DNA of 64,000 nucleotides, taken from Synchiropus splendidus. Taxonomy: Eukaryota; Chordata; Actinopteri; Syngnathiformes; Callionymidae. The notes beneath the pieces are model-generated. The model worked only from the letters and a program-made list of their open reading frames with translations. It was not told the DNA's origin and searched no databases. Positions 36,938 through 48,805 of the stretch are shown here, one piece after another. Position numbers and translations under genes: made by a program. Every line of letters begins with the position of its first letter. Position 1 is the stretch's first letter. The stretch is from assembly GCF_027744825.2 (NCBI RefSeq), contig NC_071336.1, positions 10,293,001-10,357,000 of the forward strand, read 5' to 3'.

Positions 36938-39900
36938 CTGTGTTTTCAGTGAGCACGACCAGATGAATAAACTGTCGTGACAATGTTGAACGATAATAAT
37001 GGAATCAAACACAATATGTCTTGAATGTAAAGCCTTGGCCAAGCAAGGCAAACTTTCCTCAGGGAATATGTTCAAAACACCAACTTGTCAACATACACAG
37101 GTGGTCTTGAGATCTGCTCGTATGGTCTGAATGCACAGCTTTGCTGCAACAAGCACATGTGTGTTTGACATGTAACATGAGTCCTTTTGAAGAGCAGATC
37201 ACAGCATTTCTATTGGCCTACTTTCGCAGGCTTATTTTTAGACACTGAGACTTTAAGGTTATTTGGCGAAGCCTCCAGAAATGAACAAATATAGGTCACC
37301 ATAGTGTCCTATGTGGTAAGGAAAGCGTGACATTGTATGTGTCTGTGCTCATCTCCGCAATACCTGCCATCATGTATCCGCGGCAGATTTTCCACTCAAC
37401 ATGATAAAAACGCCTTTGGCCAAAAAGAACACATTTATTTTCCACAGAGCCCCAGGCGAAGTATTGGTTTCCCTCCCTGGAATTTATTATAAATAGAAAG
37501 ACTCAGTGTCCCTCTGTAAAGGAGACACTAGGGATAATTTCAGGGATTGAGGGAAAAGAGTGAGATGCATGAAAAAAGAGGATGTATTTAAACGTCACTA
37601 GTGATTTGTGTCTCATTGTTGCAGGAAGATCACGGATGCGCGTGTGTGTTGGAGGCGGCACATATGTATGTCTGGGTGTGGAGGGGCTAATGGAGTGTTG
37701 ATTGCCTGGCGGGGAGCAGGCATCGCTGGGTAATTGCAGCTCTGCGGTGTAACAGCTCTGAAATGAAGACGCGTTTCACATTCAATCATCAGTATGGATG
37801 TGTGCGCACACAGCTGTGGGTGTGGACGGCTGTCACTTTTTGCCATTGATGGAGTGAAACTACGCAGTGGAGCTCATACCCCAGCGATCTGCATCCATAC
37901 ATATCACCTGTGGAATAAAAAGCAGCTATATTTTTCCTTGTGACTTTGAAGATGTTATCTATGATTAACGCTAACCAGGATGTCTGCGTCTTTCTTCATC
38001 CTTTTTTTCAGTAGCCTTCCCACTGAATTAAGGACAAACATTACACATAACATAGTCATTGTGTGTATGATCTAATAGAACTGTTTAACAGTATCAAGCA
38101 TTAATAACACTGACTCTGGGTGTCAGATCTAAATGAACTCAGAGTGTTGTCAAAAGTAGCACATTTTATTTATTTATTTATTTTTGTATAAACCAAAGAG
38201 AATGATTACTCTGTGATAGGAGGCTTGTGTGACACTTGAACAACTTGGAGCCAACAGGTACCAGTACCAATTTGATGAGAAGGCACACAGGACTGAACTT
38301 ATAGTCTCTTCAAACACACTTTCAACCAAAGAAAAATAACATAAATAGAAATCATTTTAAGAAGTTTTCGTTATTTGATAGGTGTTGAAAAACATCTCTT
38401 CCAGACATCGTAATTGTATTTTAATTAAAACTGTGTAAGTCATGTCTTCAAAAGCAGCTTCAATCAATCATTCCAAACTTCAGTGTTTTCAGAAAATCAT
38501 TCAAATCAATCAAAAATGAGCATAAAAGGAACATGTTTTACATCTTCACTGCTGCGCTTAAGTGGGTAACAGCCTAGGAACGTTGCAACACATTCACATT
38601 CAAACTCTAAAAACTGTGAACAGAACTACATGCTGACATTTTTACACATCATTTTCTCACTTCAGTCTTTTACCTATTTTATTAACACGTCTATATCTAT
38701 ATCTATATCTTGCCACTCTTTCTATTCCAGAAATGCAAGGTGCAAAATTAACCCCCTACCACGTGCTTAACCGTGGTCCTCAAACTGAGGGTGATGCACA
38801 GTCATGGTGCCACATGAAAAAGTTAAACACTACAAATAAGTAGAATGTAACAAGAGGAAAACACTCACACATAACATTAAAGATAACAATGCAAACTCTA
38901 AATACTAATAACTGTACAACCCAACAACAAGTGGAGTTCTGCTTGCCTAAAAGCGTTCTGGGAAATCCCCATTCCCTCTGCCACCTCAACATGCTACAAT
39001 ATTCTTTAGAAAAAGATGAAGGATCCACTGTGTCAGGCGCTGTATGGGTAAGGAACATTTGCACGTATCTCACACCAAGAACGAAGAAAGTGAGGTCTTT
39101 ATTCAGTCCGATAACATGGTAATAAGAACAACAGGCAACAAGTTCAAAGGGGAACTTCTCTGCATTGAGCAGCCAGAATCCAACTGGCGGCAGGGAACCT
39201 GTGAAGGAGCCTGGTACCATTTTCCCCCGCAATAGTTTGCCCCCAGTCAAATGATTTAATAATTTAAGAGTCAATTATGATCATGATAATATGTCACGTT
39301 ACCTGAAAAGTTTTGCTACTCTCAATATTCTTAATGGAAGCCCTGCCTTTTCCTTCCCTGCTGCCTTCTCTCCACTTAAGCCTCGTGGACGTCCCCCTCG
39401 GTGAGCTTGCTCTTGTGTTGCCAGGCGACAAGGTTGCCTGGGAGCAGTGTTTTGATGAGCGGCATAAATGATGGTGGCACTGCCAAAATGAAGTTGACAT
39501 ATGTTGAGTCGAAGCGAATATGATAATTTTCACAACACATACATGTGTGTGCGACGCTGTCCAAATGTGAAAATCCTGTTTGCGGCTCATTTATGTTTTA
39601 TGTGCCTGTTTTAGAACGACGGCATTGAAGTCATTTTAAAACTGACAAATAAAATGTAAGTGAGGCACACACAGGATTTTCTGAATCATTTTTTGGTTGT
39701 TTGTCAGAGACCCCACATATGGATTTGAAAAACAATAATAATCTGTACACTAGAACAATTTCCAATTCTGTATCAGCACCGATGGAAAAGTTTGCCCTCC
39801 AAGCCAAATTGGCACAAAAACAGCCTGTTTATCGCTATATGCGTGGCACCCTTTAATCACTGGGTCTCTGAATACGATTCCAAGTTCACCCACATCACCT

Positions 39901-41521
39901 ACAGTGCATGCATTTGGGTGTCTGACTTGAATTTGTCACTCAGAGAAAGGTGCTCTTATCAAACTCTTGAAGAAACCTAATAATGGTTTCAAGTGTGTAT
40001 TCAGGTCCAGTATACAGTGACGGAAATATTTCCTTAAGAACCCTTTTTTTTTTCACGAAAACGTGACAACCTGTATTTGTTGCCGACAATTACGTCCGTG
40101 AGTTTTCGTTGACATTCAGACATTCTTGTCCACCACCCGCTCGGCTGCAGTGCTTACTGACTCAAGGCCTGTTTTTAGGTGAGTCACAACACGCTATATG
40201 TTGATGCTATCAGTCGAGTATTAGCTGCAATACATGCACAACTTTTCCCATGTACCTCTTGGTGCAAATGAGCTTTTTCTGAGTAATAAGCAAATTACCA
40301 AATGTATTGTTAAGGCCATTCGTTTCTGAAAATTGTTGTATTTAGGCAACATTATGTGTTGAAATACATGATGTGATACGTCATAAATGTGTGTGTGAGT
40401 GTCATATACATAGTACTCCAATGCACCTGTACATTTTAAAGCTGTTAATAATATAGTTGATGTACCTATATTAATTTGTATACAGTGGTAAACACAATAA
40501 TTCAAATTATCACTAAAAACTTTTCTCCCTGACTAAAATTGACTAAAATGTTTGAGTTGTAGTTGACTAAAACTAGACAATAACTAATACAAGTAGACAT
40601 GACTGAAATGTGACTAAGTAGTGTTTTGCAATACCTCATTAAGAGTATTTTCGTCCAAAAGACTAGAACTAAGACTAAGACTGAAACTGAAATGGCTGCC
40701 AAAGACAACACTGACAGATAAATATATGACTGACGTGTCGGTCATGAATCCCAAGAATATTTCAGCATCAGTGATTTTCCTCTGTTTGTTTATGTTTTTC
40801 TGTCTCAGTCTGTTTTCTGTTCCAAGCCTGCTCTCGGGTGTTGAGGCCGTGGCCTCCATTGTAGGCCAGTGAGATCCAAAAAACATTATTTTCACTTTTT
40901 AGAAGGCTCATTTAGCAATGACTCCGCTAAACATTTTTTATTCACTAAAATACCTACATTTGTCCTGCAGCAAACAGAAGAAGAGTTTCGTAGCTTCAGT
41001 GACTCAAGAAATGTAGCTCTGGGCTCAGTATAACCGCGTACACCTATTTTGGGGTTTTATGATAAAAGTGTGCCGTGTAAATCATGCGGTTTCTGGTGAA
41101 GCACACGCTTATCTCAACCAGTAAGGTTGAAATTCTGCAGCATTTTTAGGTTGTGGGCACACATCGAGGCAAGAAGCTTTTCATATTTTCACATAGTGCA
41201 ACGTGCATGCCTGCGAGGCAGCAGTTATTTCTGTTGGAATTTAAATAGTGCGTCTTTTGGCAAATGTCTGCCTACCTTTTCCCCCAGCAAAAATAACACT
41301 GTGCTTTCACATAACTTACCGTACCATCGGGTGATAGGAGGATGAGCTAAATGTTAGTATGAAGGCACATAAGGTGAACTGGCTCGCAGTTCATATAAGC
41401 GTGCCTCAACTGTTGAACACTCCCGAACCTTTGTGCACAAGAGGTGGCGCCCGGGCCATATCCAGCCCGCTGGGGAATTATTTGTGGACTTTGAACTGCT
41501 ATTCTTTAACAATTTAATCTA
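36938..41521. other. unassigned non-coding stretch
   Basis: No host exon is recognised. A (TATATC)n patch lies at 38690-38710. A minus-strand 164-codon frame (38780-39274) has no domain and overlaps sequence with an AATAAA signal that looks like an LTR end. Apart from the motif-rich repeat at 40520-40692, nothing else is clear. Confidence 0.4.
40520..40692. repeat. degenerate (GACTAAAA)-type motif repeat
   Basis: Many spaced copies of actaaaa/gactaa/gactaga occur (for example gactaaaattgactaaaatg, ttgactaaaact, agactaagactgaaactg). This style is common at the ends of old fish DNA transposons. A gttttcgttgac motif at 40099-40110 may belong to the same element. Boundaries and class are not resolved. 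Confidence 0.4.
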
Positions 41522-41526
41522 CATGT

Positions 41527-42200
41527 TGTCACGGTTGGCTCAGGTGAACAGACCCAAGTGCTCGGTTGCAGCTGACTTACTGAAGACTCGACACAGGCGA
41601 GGTTAAGTTTTAATAAGCTTTAATAAACAAAAAACAAAAATAACAGGGCACGGACAGGAAACGAAGAACTAAAGATGTCGCTATCCGAAACGTGGAGCAA
41701 GGGAAACACTCAAGGAAGGGGAATAACTGTGGCGAATAAATATTAAGCCAACTAACAGGGACAACAAAAAACGCACTCGGATACATACACGAACAACAAA
41801 AAACGCTCGGTGGTAGAACACTCAAACACGCACGCGAGGAAGAAGAAGTCAACAAGAGAAAATAAGACACGAGGAAGAACAACTCTCGCACAATGCACAA
41901 ACGTGGCTAGAAAAGGGAGAAAATAAACTAGAAGAAAAACAAGGAAGCGGCAGAAACGACACGCACGATAGAATGTTTTCAAAGAACGCAGAAGATACTG
42001 ATTTCGAGAGGAACTTTACCGGAGGCCGTGGAACAACCATCTGGCAGCGCAGACTGGAACCCAGGTGTAGAAATCAGCACGGCTTGATCATCGGGTGCGC
42101 TCTAGCTGCGCTGCCGTTAAGCTGGGGGGGAACAAAGAAAAAGGGAAACACAGACAGGTAATAACAAAATAAAAGCACAAGAAAAACACGCAACATAACA
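41527..42200 (-). mobile_element. solo LTR, family member 4, with 5-bp target duplication
   Basis: On the plus strand the element starts TGTCACGG and ends ATAACA, and CATGT flanks both sides (41522-41526 and 42201-42205), an exact 5-bp duplication. In sense (minus) orientation it has the family order: ttcttgtgcttttatttt at the start, cccccagctt, acacctgggttccag, gccagatggttgtt, gagtgcgttttttgttgtcc then ctgttag, an ATTAAA signal, and gcacttgggtc...ccgtgaca at the end. Its 674 bp are probably the typical length. No internal coding region flanks it, so it is a solo LTR. It is the best reference copy of the family in the window. Confidence 0.8.
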
Positions 42201-42205
42201 CATGT

Positions 42206-45200
42206 GACACTAGATGAATAACACACCACTCTCAAGGCGTGATGGTGAACTCAAGAAGGAAGTATGTTTTGCAAGTATGTCATTATAATTTATATAGATC
42301 ATCAGGAAATCAATCATTTTGATCTGCAATACAATGGATAGAATAGAGATGTAAATGTTAAATAGTTTTCACTTTGTTATAGCGAGCAACCCATATAAGG
42401 ACAATGTCAGTTGTCATACCCATGAAAGTGGAACTGTATTTTGACTGCCGTGTCAACATAAAATAATCAATCCAACCTCTCAATCTCAAGAATCACTTTT
42501 GTTACAGAATCAGTTTGAAGTTGCATGTCAAAGTCAGTCAGTAATGTACAGATCCTTCCTCAAATAAATGTGAATGAGCTGCCATTTATTTCATTTCTGT
42601 GGTTTTCTCTGCCTGTGTCTGATGAACTCTCTGACTGAAGGACATTCCATTTTCCTTTCTAAGGAGTAAGAAGAAGCACTGACATCCATCATCTACTTGT
42701 CTTTATAACATGTCATTTAGAGCTGATTTCCATTCCAACTTCAGTCGCATGTCAGCGAGGCTCTGTTTGAAATTCAGACTGAAGGTTGAGGATCAGGATT
42801 AGCACTATATCTCCATGAAAAACCCAGAGTCTCTGGCTACGAAATCAAACCACTTCCGTGTAGAGTTAATTGTTCTTGCTACAATGATGCTATAAAACAC
42901 TTGCACATGTAACACCAGCCACTGGCAGAAATCCTCCAACAGAGTCCTTGACTTCCTCTATTGCTGATCTTCAGTCTTTTGTCAACTTATAAAGAAAAAA
43001 CACTCATTTAAATAAAAGAACAGTGGATGAAAAATCTGGTTGAAAAATGGACTCTGCATTCTCATTGTCCAACAAAAACACCACACGTGCACTACAGTAG
43101 CTCACCCACCAGCTTGTTCTCCTCAGAAACGTCTGTTACTCCTTTTCTTTCCATCTACATTGTTAAAAAGCCTCATTTAAAGGCCGGAAACAATTAAAAG
43201 CTCTCCCCACATATTGAAATACCCTGTTATCGTACTCTTCTTAATTTATATTTCTTTAGAAATTTTGATCTCGGTTGATCACACTACAGCACAGTTAACT
43301 CGTGATAAATTTTAATGACATTATACACTGATATCTTCCTTTAAGCTACATAGCAAACAGATGAAAAAAGTGTGATTAATGTCTGTCCTGCTCTATTGCT
43401 TGGTTCACTTCACTGTGAATGACTTCAAATACTTCATCGAACTGTTTTGAGCTCATGTGCAACCTATACAACTTTGTTTAACCATTAACTGATATTTCTT
43501 CATAAGTTATGACTCGGCAAATTATAAAATATGGTCGTTATTAACAAAGGTTAAAAATGCCATGATAGTTCATTATTGCCACAACAAATTATTATGATAG
43601 AAAAAGAAATGGATACTGTTGATAATAACAACCCAAATCACATAAAAATGTATTTCTAAAGTAGTGAAGGATGTTGAAGACAAGGTTTTTGACATATTAA
43701 GAGTGACAATGTTTGACTGAAATACAATACAAATAATGTTTTCAAATTTCAATGTACTCCAGTGCATTTCTTCTGCTGTTGAGCAGCAGGTCTGAACACA
43801 GACAAGCCTAAATTGCCAGCTGATCCTTGAGACCTTGAGCTGTGTGTCATAACGCGACACTTGCCCCCCGACACTCCAGCATCCAATGACTGTAGCATCT
43901 TGACCGATCGAACTTTTACCAGGACCCTGGTAAGGTCAGTATTGCCGCTCCTGAAATCATGTCCGGACTGTGATTTTGCACCATATCTGTTTTTGCTGTT
44001 TATTTAGTGCAGAAGATCCAAATGAGCTGTCAGTCACCTGATCGCGTCTTCAGAAGCACCTCATCATTTCCAAATGCGCATCATCTTGCTCCACTGTCGT
44101 TGTGCACTAGATAATATACATTTCAGATGCAAATTGGCAGCACTTCTGCTTGAATAATTTGATATTCCTTCCCATTATTGTCCTCAGCCGCCCGACCCTC
44201 CCCTGTTTTCCTTCCTCCTGTCGTTATTTGACAGCAACAATAACAGAGACAGACCGCGGCAGCAACAGCAGCAGAAAAGGAGCCAGAGGCCACGCTGCTC
44301 TGCCAGAGAGTGTTCTGGCAGTCTGTTGCCGCCTCCTCCTCATCATCATCATCATCATCCTCTTCCTCGTCGCCTCCCGCTCCGTCTTCGCTGACAGTTA
44401 CCTGAGAAAGACGTGAGGTTTCACAACCTGTTTGATGGAGCATTTGTGCAAGTGTGTGTGTCGCAATGCAATGTTTGTGTATTGTCATTCTATCCTGCAG
44501 CCATGTTCGCAGCCATTTTCGCAGCTACAAACGGAAGATAATCTGTTGGAACAAAAAAAAAGACTCTTAAAGTCTCTTAATGAGGTATTGCACAGCAACG
44601 AGTCACTGGTTGAAATCCTACAGGCAGCCTTTCAACTGAATGTATTTTTGCAGCTTACCATAACATTATAAGGAGTAGAGTCAAACTCCCGGACTAGAAA
44701 CACTTTTCATGTTACTCCAGATGGGGGTCATCAGAACAAGACCAAGCCCTGGCTCCATTGACCACAGGACGTGGTGAAACATGAAAACAGCCTCACAGAC
44801 ATGTAGCAAATGTGTTTCATATTTTGACTTGTCTAGCAACCAAATGTCGAGGTGGAGTGTAACTGTATTCTTACGATTTTCAATTTGAATCACATTATTT
44901 TTTAAAAACAAATGTTTTTCATGTTATCTAAGACACCCCTGCACTTTCCACCGGCATTTGTTGGATTGCTGTCGTACTTGGAAACAACTGGGAGAAAATT
45001 AGCTGTTGATGCCTAAGTGAGCCAGTGAAGTCCCTCAGGAGTCAGTGCAGAGCAGAATCAGAGCTAAACGAGCCTGACTATTGACATGGAATCGCAAACA
45101 GGGCTGAAACACAGCAGATCAATGTGACAGCACTTCTGAATCTCTATGGGGTGAGTTAAACCCTGCATCATTAAAGAGCTGCTCAGTGTGTTGCAAAATC

Positions 45201-45445
45201 AGGTGAAAAGGACAGGGTTGGCTTTGAAATAAAAATAAACACAGCCCTTGTCTTAACGTATACAACAATAATGACAATAATTGTTGACAATAATAATCAC
45301 GCCAATGTTACTTTTCCGATATTATTTAGTTAGCTAATGTTTCCATGTGAAACAGCTGGCTTTTGCACTCAGGTGCTATTGAACAGGAGACACTTTGCTT
45401 TCTGCTAAACTTAAACAGAAAATACATAGGAAATACTGGGAGCAG
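42206..45445. other. unassigned non-coding stretch
   Basis: No gene can be assigned. A (CAT)n tract lies at 44338-44359 inside a region (about 44150-44490) open on both strands. On the plus strand it encodes a hydrophobic run followed by a good donor-like gtgagg; on the minus strand it encodes an Asp/Glu-rich segment. I do not call either a gene. Confidence 0.4.
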
Positions 45446-45453
45446 TCTGTCAA

Positions 45454-46312
45454 CAGTGGCAGGCCGTCGGGGCCAGCAAGACCTTCTCTGCTGGCCTAGC
45501 ATAACCAGAAATCATGAGCGTATTTATGACAAAAATGAATTTCATGTTTAATGTATTTTCCCAAAATATATTATACATAGTATATATAATAATCTTACTC
45601 TTGTCATAGTATATCCCAGTGTTGTTTTTCCAGAGTTTTCATCCATTCAGAACTCAGCTAGCTTGTGTGGTCATGTCCAAAGCCTTCAGCAGCAACAGTG
45701 CAGGAGCAGGCGCTCTTAGAGTGAACAGACACATATAGTGGATGGATAGTTGCGATAGCCAATCAGATCACAAGTTGGGGACAGCGAGGCCTTCTAGCTG
45801 GCTCCACGTTGAATGTGACTTGTACGTGTCCTGTGATTGGATACTCATCCCTTCATTTCAGGACTAACCGTGACTAATTTCTCGCTCTCTGAAGCCTGTG
45901 GCTGAAACATATGAGGATATTTATGGGCAAACTAGCTTCAGATCAATGAAACCACAGATATTTGGTGACATTCCAGCGTGTATCACACTGTTTTCCGTCC
46001 CTGCATTTTCCCGGCATAGATAGCCAGGTGGCGAAAGTTCGCCACTTCCAGGCAGCCTCTGCAGGCTTTGCACTTGGTGAGTGCAAACGTTTGAGATATT
46101 CATTTTCTTCATGTTTAACATGTCAATAACAAGGCGCACTGGCGCAGCTCTGTGACTCTACTCTGACATGTTTCTTGTACCACTGTTGGCAAACTGTGGC
46201 CGTCTGGTTGGAGTCTTTCTGATACGAAACTGAGACTGTGCACACGAGAGTACAACAGGGCATGGGGGTACTTGACTGAAGGCGTAGTTGTAAAATGCAT
46301 GGCCCGCCACTG
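45454..46312 (-). mobile_element. non-autonomous hAT-type transposon with exact 8-bp target duplication
   Basis: Terminal inverted repeats are cagtggcaggccgtc on the left and the complement of cagtggcgggccatg on the right; CAGTG ends and 8-bp duplications are typical of hAT elements. TCTGTCAA flanks both sides exactly (45446-45453 and 46313-46320). At 859 bp it has no transposase frame (longest open frames are about 70 codons), so it was mobilised in trans. A 310-bp derivative in opposite orientation lies at 36201-36510. The strand given is that which matches the plus-strand orientation of the short copy in reverse; it has no coding meaning. Confidence 0.88.
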
Positions 46313-46320
46313 TCTGTCAA

Positions 46321-47240
46321 TATTTATGAAAAGGATATATAGGTTGATGAATAATTATGGTTGGTAAGACTTTAATATAAGAGGGTTAACTTGCGAAGAC
46401 AGCAGCCACTCTGACATCTTAACAGACTGTCTGGTGCACTGATCAATGTATCTCCAAATTTAAGATGATGAAAAATATCAAAGCACATAATTCCTGTCAC
46501 TCTGCGGTTACGGCTTTGTCATCTTCACACTGTGTGAATCCATTAGTGTCTGAATTTAGTTGCAGGTTGTCCATGAAGATAAAAGCACTATTCGTCTGTC
46601 ACGCCATGATATATAAGGTACACAGTGGGAGAAACGCACTCTTAACCTGTGGGTCAGCCCTGTGAATCTCACGTTGACACATCTTTGATCAGGCTGCTAA
46701 ATGGCTGGCTCAGGCAAAAAAAGAAAAAAAACGCTCTCACATAAATCCCATGTAAAAGCGGAGAGATGAGAAGTTGGTGTGTTATGTCTCTCGGCCTAAC
46801 ATCGCTGAAGGGGCCGGAGCCGGCTAGTAAATAATATGGTAAATACTGACGCTTTTATTCCTGAACACTCCCATCTGTCTGGCCCGCGGAGGGAAAATAA
46901 ATACTGGTGGAGTGGGAAGAAGGTTTGGTGCGGGGGGAGCAGGGGGGTGATGACAGATCCCCCCACGGCGCTAACAACAGATGATAAATGCAAATTTGAG
47001 ACTAAAACACATTGGTTTGAATGTGTCATCCTCTGGAGACGGCCAGACAAAGAAGTTGAGCTTTGAAATCAGGCGTTGGCAGTTAGTTATTTTCAGCCGT
47101 TATTTTTGCCTTACACAATCACATTTAGTGAACAATTCATACATAAGTTGAGACAAATGCATTTCTGATACACAGCAAAGGTTGCAATCTGAAAATAGCC
47201 CAGCTGGGTCTCAATATATGCTTTCAGAACATGCATCTCA
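46321..47240. other. unassigned non-coding stretch
   Basis: No gene or repeat is recognised. It holds a GC-richer patch at 46796-46990 (ggccggagccgg, gcccgcgg). Confidence 0.4.
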
Positions 47241-47345
47241 CCGATGCTGAAATGAAAACGGTGTCATGAAATAGTGTCCTCATTTTCAGATGCCACTAGG
47301 TGGCACTCTCTGCTCTATAATGTTTGGCTTTGAACAACTATTGAA
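47241..47345 (+). repeat. CATGAAAC MITE family, single-arm copy
   Basis: The text gtcatgaaatagtgtcctca, ttttcag then ccactaggtggcactctctg and aatgtttggctttgaacaac matches the left arm plus the start of the centre of the family. No opposite arm follows before the next copy at 47473. Confidence 0.65.
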
Positions 47346-47472
47346 ATAAAACCCCACCATCAACTGCGCTCTGAGTACAGTTCTTTATGAAACATCATCA
47401 AATCTTCTCCACTTCTTACTTACTTTTACTTCCTTGACAGAAAACCATTTGTGTGTATTTATGGCTATACAG

Positions 47473-47675
47473 TACTAGTGATGGGCTGATGAGGCTTCAT
47501 GAAACTGTGTCCCCATTTCCAGCGGCCAGTAGATTGTGCTCTTTGTTTAAAAATGATGTGAGGTTTCTTTGAAATTGTCTACAAATCCAAATATTTTAGA
47601 GCAGAGAGTGCCATCTAGTGGGCTCTGAAAATGAGGACACTGTTTCATGAAACCGTTCTCAGTCCATCATTGGTA
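47473..47675. mobile_element. CATGAAAC fold-back MITE, best copy
   Basis: This is a palindromic element of about 200 bp. The left arm runs tagtgatgggctgatgaggc, ttcatgaaactgtgtcc, ccatttccag, then the ccagtagattgtgctct block. The right arm is its approximate complement: agagagtgccatctagtggg, ctctgaaaatgaggacactg, tttcatgaaaccg, then agtccatcattggta. The centre contains gaggtttctttgaaattgtc. There is no open frame of note. Terminal bases (tact/ccaatgatgg) are too degraded to fix a superfamily or a target duplication. Five related copies lie at 32.6, 36.8, 47.2, 47.9 and 54.4 kb. Confidence 0.75.
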
Positions 47676-47889
47676 GAATGCAGCAGAATTTATGCCTCCA
47701 TCTTCAAATCCAGCGACATCTTTCTCCTTAATACAGGCTTCTTCCTGTCACGAAAAACCATTTGTGGGCAATCATGATCAAATGTTATCTTTGTCCGATG
47801 GTTTCTGGCCAGACATGTGGCCTTGAAAACCTTGAAATTCATCACTTCCGATTGGAATTTTTTTTGGGTTGCTTGGGGCCAGTCGTAGA

Positions 47890-48040
47890 AAGTGGTAACT
47901 AGTGGTCGAGGTTTCACGAAACACTGCAATTATTCTTACTGCTCAATAGGTGGTTTGCTGCATTTAAAAATAAGGTGAGTTTTCAACAAAATGGTCGTTC
48001 AAAGCCAGATATTCCAGAGCAGAGAGCGCCATCTAGTGGA
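47890..48040. repeat. CATGAAAC MITE family, partial copy
   Basis: It begins gaggtttcacgaaacactg, continues through a diverged centre (tggtcgttcaaagccagata) and ends in agagcagagagcgccatcta gtggac, the start of the right arm. The outer part of the right arm is missing. It is the third copy within 800 bp. Confidence 0.6.
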
Positions 48041-48805
48041 CAATTGGAAAAGAGCCAATACGGCCTTTTGTCTACTAACCACCTCACTACAGTGTGGTCC
48101 ATTATCCATCTGTTATCTATTTAAGTTTGTATTTTCATTAATCTGCTCCCAATATGAGTTTCTAATGTCCCATAAATCAGACAAAATCTGAGATGCCAAC
48201 AATCTTATCTCAATGAAAAATACCAGAATCACTCCTTGGCTTGCATATGTGGAACCCCTCACAATTTGGAGGGTAAATGTGCCTGGGCTCAGATAAAGCA
48301 ACAAGTGGAGAAGGATCATAACCTTCCTTCTCTCATCAGTTTTCTTTTATAAAGTCCATAACATCCATTACCAAAATAATAAGAACCGGTCATTTGCTTT
48401 TCTATCAGATTTGGTCGGTGTGAACTCACAGGGTTTTCAAATCACAGGAGCTAAAGACAAGGGCAGTCCAAGTCAACTTGTTCCATTTATTTGATCAAAG
48501 AAGAAGATTCAGTATCTTATTGAGATCTCACTTGCTTCCCATAGTTGTGAGAGCACAAACTGGAAACCAGAGTCACTATCATCTCAGAAATTCAACCATT
48601 CACTGACCTCCATAAGTATAACTCACAAATTTGTCCATAGTTGGTTGGAAAAACTATGCCATTTCACTGTGCCATCCACTGAATGTAAAACGTCCATGGC
48701 AGCAAAACATTTACTTAGCTCTCTTTGTCTATGTCTCTTATTTCAAATGCCTTTGTGTTTAGTTAGGTGAACAATCAAAACTAAGTGAATATTAATGTGA
48801 TAAAT

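Noticed and set aside
38780..39274. 164-codon minus-strand frame as a gene
   Set aside because: No domain, no conserved motif, no splice context; it overlaps LTR-like text with AATAAA.
41527..42209. DNA transposon with TGTCAC/GTGACA inverted repeats and 8-bp duplication
   Set aside because: The 8-bp flanks match at only 6 of 8 places, whereas ending at 42200 gives an exact 5-bp CATGT duplication and TG...CA ends, which fits an LTR better.
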